A stretch of DNA of 19,839 bases from Candidatus Lloydbacteria bacterium RIFCSPLOWO2_02_FULL_54_12 (lineage in GTDB: Bacteria > Patescibacteriota > Minisyncoccia > Phycocordibacterales > UBA6899): positions 1 through 19,839 of the forward strand of contig MHLS01000040.1 of assembly GCA_001819095.1 (NCBI GenBank). The letters run 5' to 3'. The notes below the pieces were generated by a model that made no database searches, was not told where the DNA came from, and worked only from the letters and a program-made list of their open reading frames with translations. Each line of letters opens with the position of its first letter. Position 1 is the stretch's first letter. The position numbers were made by a program, and so were the translations under genes. Below, piece after piece: positions 12,212 to 18,831 of this stretch.

Positions 12212-14422
12212 CTAATGGGGCAGGCCGCGTAAAAGCCCGAGGCAGTGCGCTACACGAAAAACGGTGATGAGCAGATGTCCGTCACAAAGCGTAAGCCGTC
12301 CGGATATGAGCTCGGGGAGCGCAACCCAGACGAGCTTGCCGTTTCCATATGTTTCTGGGGCGATAGCCGCAAGCATCGCGGTTTCCGGAGATGTTCCCGG
12401 AGAAGGGTAGAATGAACCGCCGATGAATTTCACCGACGCAATGAGCACGCCGAACTCTTCGGAGAAACGCGCTCGAAGGAACTCATCCGCCGCATAGGCT
12501 GTGGTGACCTCTTTCGGCAATCGCCATGCGGGTATGTCGAGATAGGTCGCACTCCCAGACTGGCGTTGCGCCATCGGAAGTTCCCGCTCCTCCAGTGCGA
12601 GAAACGGTGTACCGCCGCTATCGAGAACACCTACCACGATGACCGTGTTCGTGCTCTTCGACTGCGGAATGACATACTCAAGGTCCCAGGAGGAACGCAC
12701 CGCATCATCAGCAGTGTATTCTTCGAAATGCCCCCGGCGGATCGAAAGGTAGCGTGATGGTTCCGGTCCGTCTATTTCACTGAACGGCACAAGAGGCTCT
12801 CCGAGGACCTCGCCGACCGACGCACGGCGCAGTGTTTCATCGGGAAAGGAAGCCACCGGGAACGCGCCGCCGATCCATGGGTCTACCGGTATGCCGAGCG
12901 TGAGGAGCAGATGATAGGTATTCAGCTCCAAGCGCGCGTCGAGCATTCCCCCGATCTGACACGAGCGCAACAACTGTTGGGCGTTGAACGCGGATATTTC
13001 TTCGGGAGAATGTCCGTCAGTTGTCTTGGGCCTCGAAAACTCGTATCGCGGAGCAATCTCGACCGCGAATGAATGCACGACCTCGTTCGTACCGCCCGGA
13101 GACGGGTAATAACGGAGCGCATCGACGCCGACACCACGGATCTCCTCGGGTGATATCCCCGCCCGCTCTTTGAGGATCTCGCGCACAAGCGCCTCCGGCT
13201 CCTTTCCTTCCGGAATGATCGCCGTGATCGGTTCGTTCACATATCCTGATGTGCCCGTCCTCTCGAAGGGAGGGTCCTTCCACGTCGTATTCACGACCGG
13301 GCGCGGATACCGCGAGCGCCCGACGACGTAAATTTCTCCGTCCTCGGAAAACCAAGGGACGACGTCAATGGTCTCATGCGGGCGACTCGCGAGATCCCAA
13401 ACCTTTCCGGTCGTACGGTGGCGAAAATGTTCCATACGCAAGAACGCCGGGAGATTAAGCGCAACGCTTTCCGTTTCGCGTATCGCCACTCCGGAGCCCT
13501 TCGGCCCCTTTTCTCCGACGATAAGATAATTCGTCGGCGGAAAGTCCGTCGGTGCCCCGTCGATCTCTCGGAGCGCAACCTTCCCTCTCCAGCGATGCTC
13601 AACGATCCAATCGTTCTGGACAGGCTTCGAGAGAAGTATGCGCATATTGCGTCTGCGGAACTCTTCTTCGAACTGCTCTTGGGTAAAATACAGATACTCT
13701 TCAAGGAGTTCGGTCGCCCAATCTTCCCGATAGTCTTTTCGAAGCAGGAACTCCGTCGCGTAGCGCAGTGAAACACGGTAGACGGCATGTCGGGCGTCTT
13801 CCTTAACGCGCGTGAAAGGAATGTTACCGTTGCGATAGGCGGCACAACGAAAGGTGCGGGAGAACTCCTCGAACAAAGCGGCCGTGGAAAGCTCCGTCGG
13901 CCCCCCTTCGGCTTTCCCGTCGTCACGCGGAAGTTCGAGGAGCACGTCCTTCGCGATGCTCGGTACGACGAAATCTCTGACGGTGAGCACACCGCCCTCT
14001 TTGAGTGCCCGTGTCTGGGAATCAAAGAGCCGGTAGATCTTCTGCAGTTGAAAGTCGTTGAAAGAGGTAACGTGATGGAGCACGGAGGAATTCACAATCG
14101 CATTGAGGGAATGCTCGGGAAAGACATCGTGCGCGATATCTCCGACCCGAAACTCCAAGTTCGGGAGGACATGCGTTCGCTGTGCGTGCGCCACCGCAAC
14201 AGGATTAACGTCTACGCCGACGACGGTGAGCTTCGGGAACAGACGCGCGAGATCATAACTGCCTTTTCCGCTTCCCGAACCCATGTCGGCCACCGTCCCC
14301 TTCCTCGGAAGGTATGCGCTCACAAGGGCGATCTTCTGCGCCACCGACTTGTCCATGCCGCGAAAATATTCGGCATACGCGCTCGCCGTGCCGCGGTCTT
14401 GCTTTCCGTATGTTCCCGACAT
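12212..14422 (-). CDS. SAM methyltransferase fused to two degenerate Nudix-like domains
   Basis: 736 residues. Residues 1-300: class I SAM-dependent methyltransferase, with motif I VADMGSGSGKG (44-54), the acidic Asp71 in VGVDVNP, VGDIAHD (93-99) and a NSSVLHH motif (111-117), then a helical region and FPPTNYLIVGEK (294-305). Residues about 330-515 and 570-736 look like two Nudix domains of the ADP-ribose pyrophosphatase sort: each has YPSPG followed by T and E (439-447 YPSPGGTNE; 672-680 YPSPGTSPE), as in NudF. The helices that should hold the Nudix box (411-423 ALVREILKERAGI; 648-659 FLRARFSEEFGV) keep only part of GX5EX7REUXEEXGU, so hydrolase activity is doubtful. Substrate unknown; the Nudix folds may bind a nucleotide or sugar-nucleotide. 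ATG 14422 has a TACACT -10 exactly 6 nt before it. No Nudix hydrolase or methyltransferase partner gene is adjacent. Confidence 0.85.
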   Translation of the reverse strand: MSGTYGKQDRGTASAYAEYFRGMDKSVAQKIALVSAYLPRKGTVADMGSGSGKGSYDLARLFPKLTVVGVDVNPVAVAHAQRTHVLPNLEFRVGDIAHDVFPEHSLNAIVNSSVLHHVTSFNDFQLQKIYRLFDSQTRALKEGGVLTVRDFVVPSIAKDVLLELPRDDGKAEGGPTELSTAALFEEFSRTFRCAAYRNGNIPFTRVKEDARHAVYRVSLRYATEFLLRKDYREDWATELLEEYLYFTQEQFEEEFRRRNMRILLSKPVQNDWIVEHRWRGKVALREIDGAPTDFPPTNYLIVGEKGPKGSGVAIRETESVALNLPAFLRMEHFRHRTTGKVWDLASRPHETIDVVPWFSEDGEIYVVGRSRYPRPVVNTTWKDPPFERTGTSGYVNEPITAIIPEGKEPEALVREILKERAGISPEEIRGVGVDALRYYPSPGGTNEVVHSFAVEIAPRYEFSRPKTTDGHSPEEISAFNAQQLLRSCQIGGMLDARLELNTYHLLLTLGIPVDPWIGGAFPVASFPDETLRRASVGEVLGEPLVPFSEIDGPEPSRYLSIRRGHFEEYTADDAVRSSWDLEYVIPQSKSTNTVIVVGVLDSGGTPFLALEERELPMAQRQSGSATYLDIPAWRLPKEVTTAYAADEFLRARFSEEFGVLIASVKFIGGSFYPSPGTSPETAMLAAIAPETYGNGKLVWVALPELISGRLTLCDGHLLITVFRVAHCLGLLRGLPH

Positions 14423-14428
14423 TTCCCC

Positions 14429-14456
14429 AGTGTAGGCGAAAGCGTGGGTATTGCAA
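14429..14456 (-). promoter_or_regulatory. Promoter of the methyltransferase-Nudix gene
   Basis: Minus strand TTGCAA (14451-14456), 16-nt spacer, TACACT (14429-14434), exactly 6 nt before ATG 14422. Predicted leaderless transcript; the GGGG between -10 and ATG is too close to the start to act as a normal Shine-Dalgarno. Confidence 0.65.
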
Positions 14457-14490
14457 AACTCCGACGGAACACCGGAGAATTGAACGAAAA

Positions 14491-14574
14491 GTACAAGGTC
14501 GGACCTTGAGCATCAATTCTTAAGCCTGCCCCGTAGCTCCGCCTGCGGGTGGTACCGGGGGTCCGACCTTGTAC
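14491..14574. repeat. REP-like element: perfect 15-bp inverted repeat around a structured centre
   Basis: GTACAAGGTCGGACC (14491-14505) and its exact reverse complement (14560-14574) flank 54 bp. The left arm is itself part of a second palindrome, CAAGGTC-G-GACCTTG (14494-14508). The centre holds CCCCG / CGGGG that can also pair. On the minus strand the long stem ends in TTTT, so it might terminate the metalloprotease transcript. It fills the gap between the metalloprotease and methyltransferase genes. Looks like a dispersed extragenic palindrome or a miniature mobile element; only one copy is in this window. Confidence 0.8.
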
Positions 14575-14577
14575 CTT

Positions 14578-15516
14578 TCACTTGATCTTGCAATGCGCCC
14601 TGACGGCGGCAAGGTCGAAAGCGGAGAGTGCTTTGTTCTCGCCCTGGTTCAGGCGGTACATGATCGCTTCGGGATCGTCGAGGTGATCGAGGCCAAGCGC
14701 ATGGCCGAGCTCGTGCGCCAAAACCTGCACGAGCTTCTCTCTCGTGTCGAACTGATAGATATCGATCGCCTCGCCCTCCGCGGAGACCCCGTAGATGCCT
14801 TCATCGAATTCTCTGCCGCGCGCTTCGCCGACCTCGTTGAACGTCTCCACGTTCAAGTTGAGGGCCGCCGCTTGGCGATTCAAGACGACGACGAGCGCGT
14901 TCAGTTTCTCGATATCGGCGTTGAGTTCATCTTCCATCCGCCGTATCTTCGTGATCTCCGTCCCGAACTCTCCTTGTTGGAGAAGGAGGCGGTCATACTC
15001 TTCGCGTTTCGCACCGCCCCTCGCATTCATTCGCGCGACTTCCTTGTTATACGCATCCTGCTTCTCCGTGAACGCCGCGACTGCCGCGTCATAACGGGAT
15101 CGCTTCGCTTCGTAACTCGTGCGCAACGCTTCGTAACCCGTTTTGAGCGCATCGTAAGAAGACCGGCTCCCGTCGATCGCGAGACCGAGCGAGCGAAGCT
15201 TCTCGGTGGCCTCCTGACGATAGTCGTATATCAAATGTATCTTGAGCGTTCCGTCGGGACTACGCGCAAAAAGTTCTTTCTGGATCGGCTTTTCCCACAT
15301 CGCCTCCGCCTCGAGAATGGCGGAAAGAAAGTCCTCCTCCGAAAGGCCGAAACGCGCATCCAAAGCGGCGACCGTATAAGTGATCGGCCGGCTACAGGGG
15401 AACTGTGTTCGAACGAGCCATGAGAGATTGGTGACAAGCGGTTCTCGGAACGCATACGCGAGCACACCGAGTGCCGCTAACATGAAAACGTGCTTCAATA
15501 ATTTCCGAAGTGCCAT
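14578..15516 (-). CDS. Matrixin-like zinc metalloprotease with coiled-coil insertion
   Basis: 312 residues. One N-terminal membrane segment (about 8-23) makes a signal anchor. The N-terminal subdomain begins CSRPITYTVAALDARFG (41-57) and LKIHLIYDYRQ (91-101), typical of bacterial matrixin relatives. A long charged coiled coil follows (about 100-230), splitting the catalytic domain. Then comes the zinc site HELGHALGLDH (268-278) and the Met-turn IMY (285-287, Met286). All three His ligands and the catalytic Glu are intact. It should act outside the membrane. ATG 15516 is preceded by TATACT at exactly 6 nt and no Shine-Dalgarno, so a leaderless mRNA is likely; a longer frame start at 15609 would overlap the neighbouring lipoprotein gene. 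Target unknown; the coiled coil may present the protease to a partner or serve as a spacer. Confidence 0.88.
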   Translation of the reverse strand: MALRKLLKHVFMLAALGVLAYAFREPLVTNLSWLVRTQFPCSRPITYTVAALDARFGLSEEDFLSAILEAEAMWEKPIQKELFARSPDGTLKIHLIYDYRQEATEKLRSLGLAIDGSRSSYDALKTGYEALRTSYEAKRSRYDAAVAAFTEKQDAYNKEVARMNARGGAKREEYDRLLLQQGEFGTEITKIRRMEDELNADIEKLNALVVVLNRQAAALNLNVETFNEVGEARGREFDEGIYGVSAEGEAIDIYQFDTREKLVQVLAHELGHALGLDHLDDPEAIMYRLNQGENKALSAFDLAAVRAHCKIK

Positions 15517-15522
15517 ACGACC

Positions 15523-15528
15523 AGTATA
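15523..15528 (-). promoter_or_regulatory. -10 element of the metalloprotease gene
   Basis: Minus strand TATACT, exactly 6 nt before ATG 15516. No recognisable -35 and no TG extension. Located about 40 bp after the terminator of the upstream lipoprotein gene. Confidence 0.55.
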
Positions 15529-15567
15529 ACCGAAAGTGTGGTTGAGAGGATATGCCGCTCGCAAAAG

Positions 15568-15594
15568 AAAAAACCGGCCGCGAAAGCGTCCGGT
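15568..15594 (-). terminator. Terminator of the lipoprotein gene
   Basis: Minus-strand stem ACCGG / CCGGT with an internal CGC / GCG stem and one mismatch, TTTC loop, then six T. Located about 6 bp after the stop codon. Confidence 0.82.
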
Positions 15595-15599
15595 ATATA

Positions 15600-16541
15600 T
15601 CATCGACAACCTTGCTCCATCAGTGCATGCATGCGGCTGATGAATTCGTCTTCCTCGGTAAGCGACTCTCCGACAAGTTGCATGAGCATGAGGCTGGTCT
15701 TTCTCGCGTCACCGCCGAGACACACATGAAGCTCATGGAACCGTTCGTAGAAAGCCGAATAGAGGAGAGCGGTATCTAAGTCGGCGTTATTCTTGTGCTC
15801 TCTGCAAGAAGTATAGAGTCCGCTTTGTCCGGCTTCTCTACAAATGCGGCGCATCGTCTCGTAGAGGAGCGCCTTCTCGCGCAGTCCCTCGGCGCGTCCC
15901 ACCTCGCCGCGCGCGATGCGGTCGTACAACTCCGTCAATTTTCCGTGATACTCCCGCTCGATGCGCGCCGAAAGAAGCATCTCATCGATGGCGCCGACGA
16001 AGATGCGGTGGATTGCGGAGTCGGCGCCGTACTTTTCGCGGAGAAATCCCTCCGCGGCATAAAGCCCAACCAACTGCGTCGCCGATTCGTTAAGCGCAAG
16101 CGTGGGAATATTCGCGATCTGCTCGTGAAAATCCTCGTGAAAGATGACATACACGAAGCGTGCGATATCCGCTTCGACGAGCGACCGTGAGAGCGGCGTC
16201 CCCGAACCCGCAACCGCCTCGACGACGGCGGAAGACCTGTCGTGGCGCTCTTTCTCGGGACAACCGCCTTCATCGTCCCAAGTAACGACCCTGTTGAAGT
16301 CAAACTCCCCCGTATAGACACAGAAAGAATAGGAAACGAGGGCGTGCTCGTAGCGGAGAAAATTCTCCGTTGGGCCCCACCCAATCCGTTTTTCGTATTC
16401 TTTGATCTCGCGTACGAGCTCCATGCGCTCCGCGACCGCCGAGGCGCTCGGCGAGACGACGGCGGAAGCCTTTACGGTCGTACACGCGGGAAGCGTCGCA
16501 ACGAACGCGAGCAGAAGTGCGCAACAACATTTTTTGAACAC
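15600..16541 (-). CDS. Putative HExxH metallopeptidase lipoprotein
   Basis: 313 residues. The signal peptide ends in the lipobox LPAC, with Cys20 as the lipidation site, so the mature protein is membrane-tethered outside the cytoplasm. The metal site is VIFHEDFHEQ (132-141) with His135, Glu136 and His139, followed at 11-13 residues by LNESAT (150-155), where Glu152 would be the third ligand, a gluzincin layout. The HExxH...NEsxA pattern recalls the predicted aminopeptidase family DUF2265 (Aminopep), though similarity elsewhere is not evident. Several Cys (94, 234, 246, 274, 312) may form disulfides. The start is GTG 16541, fixed by an AAGGAGG site 6 nt upstream. The gene has its own terminator and lies upstream of a second, unrelated zinc protease gene on the same strand. 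Confidence 0.8.
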   Translation of the reverse strand: MFKKCCCALLLAFVATLPACTTVKASAVVSPSASAVAERMELVREIKEYEKRIGWGPTENFLRYEHALVSYSFCVYTGEFDFNRVVTWDDEGGCPEKERHDRSSAVVEAVAGSGTPLSRSLVEADIARFVYVIFHEDFHEQIANIPTLALNESATQLVGLYAAEGFLREKYGADSAIHRIFVGAIDEMLLSARIEREYHGKLTELYDRIARGEVGRAEGLREKALLYETMRRICREAGQSGLYTSCREHKNNADLDTALLYSAFYERFHELHVCLGGDARKTSLMLMQLVGESLTEEDEFISRMHALMEQGCR

Positions 16542-16674
16542 CGCACTCCTCCTTGAGAAGGTGCATCCGCATATATCCTATCATTCATCGCGGACACTTT
16601 ACCACACCCCTTCGCCGCACGATGTGTTTTCGTTGTTCTTTGCTATTCACCCACTTTGTAGGAGAATGGGGGGT

Positions 16675-18585
16675 ATGACCGCATCCGACACAAATGAAAA
16701 GAAAGCCGCCGCGCGCGAGGGAGTACTCGACACATTCTTTCGACGCATCCTCTTCGCCAAAGACATGGAGATACCTCCTCCGGTGGAAAAACACGTGAAG
16801 GCGCGCGACGTGCTTTCCATCTACGGAGAGTCCGTGTGGAAACACCCCGTCACCATTGCACTCGTCCTTTCGAGCGTCGTTGCGTCAAGCGTCATCGCCG
16901 TCGTCAGCCCGCTCTATTATAAGGACTTCTTCGATATCCTCACGCGGGGTGGAGAGTCCATGGGTCGCTCCGGCGAGTTGCGGCACATTATCGTCCTCAT
17001 CCTCGGGCTAGGGCTCTTCAACTTCGTCGCGTGGCGAACGGCGCATTTTGCGAACCAGTTCCTCGCTTCACGGGTGGTGGCGGATCTGCGCGAGCGCGCA
17101 TTCGCCCACCTCATCCACCACTCACAGCGCTTCTTCACGTCCACCTTCACCGGAACCTTGGTACAGCGTGTCAACCGATTCGCGAACGGCTACGACCGCA
17201 TCGCGGATAGGGTCATCTACGACATCATCCCGATCGTCGTTCAAGTCGCAGGTGTACTGTGGATCCTCGCGAGAGAAGAGAAAACGATGGCCGTCATCGT
17301 CCTCTTGTGGACGGCTCTTTTCCTCGCCGTCAATTACGTCTTCGCACGGTGGAAATTGAAGTACGACATCGCAGGTGCGGCGCAAGATTCAAAGACGACC
17401 GGAACACTCGCCGACATTATCACGAACCAATCGGCCGTCGAAGCGCACGGCTCGCATGAATTCGAGAAGTTGCGCTACGGCTATCAGGTCGAGACGCAGA
17501 TGCACATGAACCGCTTTCGGTGGAATCTGGCGCAGTCGTTCGATTCCATTCAGTCGCTCTTCATCGTTTTCGTGGAGTTCGCCGTCTTCTACGTCGGCAT
17601 CGGACTCTGGGAGAAAGGGCAGTTTTCCGTCGGCACCTTCGTCTTGGTACAGGCATATATCGTGCGCCTTTCCGGACAACTGTGGTCGTTCAGCCGCCTC
17701 ATCCGCGACGTGTACGACAGTTTCGCCGACGCAAAAGAGATGACGGAGATCATGCAGACACCGCACGAGATCGAAGACGCACCCGAGGCGCGGACGATCA
17801 CCCGTGCGCGCGGCGATGTGCGATTCGACCATGTCTCTTTCTGCTACAACGCACAGACGATCATCGATGACTTTACCACAACGATGAAAGCGGGAGAGCG
17901 CGTCGCCTTGGTCGGTCCTTCAGGGGCAGGAAAATCGACTATAGTGAAACTCCTCTTCCGATTCTACGACCCGACGGGGGGCGATGTGGCGATCGACGGC
18001 ACGTCGATACGGGAACTCTCGCTCGACTCGCTACGGCAGACGCTTTCCCTTGTACCGCAAGACCCGGCACTCTTCCACCGGTCGCTCATGGAGAATATCC
18101 GTTACGGGAGACCGGGCGCAACTGACGAGGAGGTGCTCTACGCGGCCAAGCTCGCACATTGCGACGAGTTCATCGACCTTCTTCCCGCAAAATACGACAC
18201 CTTGGTCGGCGAGCGCGGAATAAAACTTTCCGGCGGCGAGCGCCAGCGCGTGGCACTTGCCCGCGCATTCCTTCGAAATGCCCCCATCATCATGCTCGAC
18301 GAAGCAACCTCCTCTCTCGACTCCGAGTCCGAGCGCTATATCCAGCAGGCACTCGAAGAACTCATGAAAGGCCGCACCACGATCGTCATCGCGCACCGTC
18401 TCTCGACGATTCGTTCAATGGACCGCATCATCGTCATGGATAAGGGGCGCATCATCGAAGATGGCCCGCACGAGACACTGCTCACAAAGAAAGGCCTCTA
18501 TGCGAAATTGTGGAACCTTCAGCAGAACGGATTCATCCCGTTAGAGGTCCTCGCATCTTTAAACGCCAAAGATGCACCTGCTTAA
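16675..18585 (+). CDS. ABC exporter half-transporter (fused membrane and ATPase domains)
   Basis: 636 residues, the usual size for a type IV exporter half-unit, probably working as a homodimer in the inner membrane. Membrane domain about 50-345 with six helices. ATPase domain about 380-615: Walker A GPSGAGKS (414-421), Q-loop Gln462 in LVPQDP, signature LSGGERQ (518-524), Walker B IIMLDEATSSLD (538-549, Glu543), H-loop His574 in IAHRLS. All catalytic residues are present. No peptidase domain. ATG 16675 is chosen over ATG 16666 because AGGAG (16660-16664) lies only 1 nt before the first and 10 nt before the second; both remain possible. Substrate cannot be told: lipid, peptide and drug exporters all look alike. 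It is divergent from the lipoprotein gene, and its 3' end forms an inverted repeat with the following gap. Confidence 0.95.
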   Translation: MTASDTNEKKAAAREGVLDTFFRRILFAKDMEIPPPVEKHVKARDVLSIYGESVWKHPVTIALVLSSVVASSVIAVVSPLYYKDFFDILTRGGESMGRSGELRHIIVLILGLGLFNFVAWRTAHFANQFLASRVVADLRERAFAHLIHHSQRFFTSTFTGTLVQRVNRFANGYDRIADRVIYDIIPIVVQVAGVLWILAREEKTMAVIVLLWTALFLAVNYVFARWKLKYDIAGAAQDSKTTGTLADIITNQSAVEAHGSHEFEKLRYGYQVETQMHMNRFRWNLAQSFDSIQSLFIVFVEFAVFYVGIGLWEKGQFSVGTFVLVQAYIVRLSGQLWSFSRLIRDVYDSFADAKEMTEIMQTPHEIEDAPEARTITRARGDVRFDHVSFCYNAQTIIDDFTTTMKAGERVALVGPSGAGKSTIVKLLFRFYDPTGGDVAIDGTSIRELSLDSLRQTLSLVPQDPALFHRSLMENIRYGRPGATDEEVLYAAKLAHCDEFIDLLPAKYDTLVGERGIKLSGGERQRVALARAFLRNAPIIMLDEATSSLDSESERYIQQALEELMKGRTTIVIAHRLSTIRSMDRIIVMDKGRIIEDGPHETLLTKKGLYAKLWNLQQNGFIPLEVLASLNAKDAPA

Positions 18586-18667
18586 AAACGGCAAAATAAC
18601 TGGGACGCAAAAGTCGTGAGCGGAAACCCTTGGTTTCCTATCTCTAACGGGATTCATCCCGCGAGAG
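18535..18667. repeat. Nested inverted repeats at and after the end of the ABC gene
   Basis: ATCCCGTTAGAG (18535-18546, inside the ABC coding end) is the perfect reverse complement of CTCTAACGGGAT (18642-18653). The latter can also pair locally with ATCCCG...AGAG (18656-18667). A separate 7-bp hairpin GGAAACC / GGTTTCC lies at 18622-18638. None is followed by a T run. The 246-bp gap from 18586 to 18831 otherwise holds only the E2 promoter and leader and no convincing gene. Confidence 0.7.
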
Positions 18668-18735
18668 TTCGGCGCATCAACGGATTGACTCACAGGGGTC
18701 GCGCAAAAAATAAACAGGCGGCGTCTTCCGCGTGC

Positions 18736-18763
18736 TTGCAAATAGAGGGAAGCGTGCTATACA
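18736..18763 (+). promoter_or_regulatory. Promoter of the E2 gene
   Basis: TTGCAA (18736-18741), 16-nt spacer ending TGc, TATACA (18758-18763). Start predicted near 18770, leader about 60 nt that includes a small CCCT-GAAA-AGGG hairpin (18777-18788) before the ribosome binding site. Confidence 0.6.
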
Positions 18764-18831
18764 GCAAGGAGATGGTCCCTGAAAAGGGTTCTGATACTCT
18801 TCTGTAAGACACGGATAAGGGAGGTGTCGTC

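Noticed and set aside
13291..14025. Second minus-strand frame within the methyltransferase-Nudix gene
   Set aside because: Low-complexity Arg/Ser composition, no domain; the overlapping frame contains conserved motifs throughout.
18616..18807. Possible 63-residue gene after the ABC gene
   Set aside because: No Shine-Dalgarno, overlaps hairpins and the E2 promoter, no recognisable motif.
18596..18831. Riboswitch or T-box leader before the E2 gene
   Set aside because: The hairpins are simple, no conserved T-box or known riboswitch core was recognised, and the promoter at 18736-18763 lies after them.
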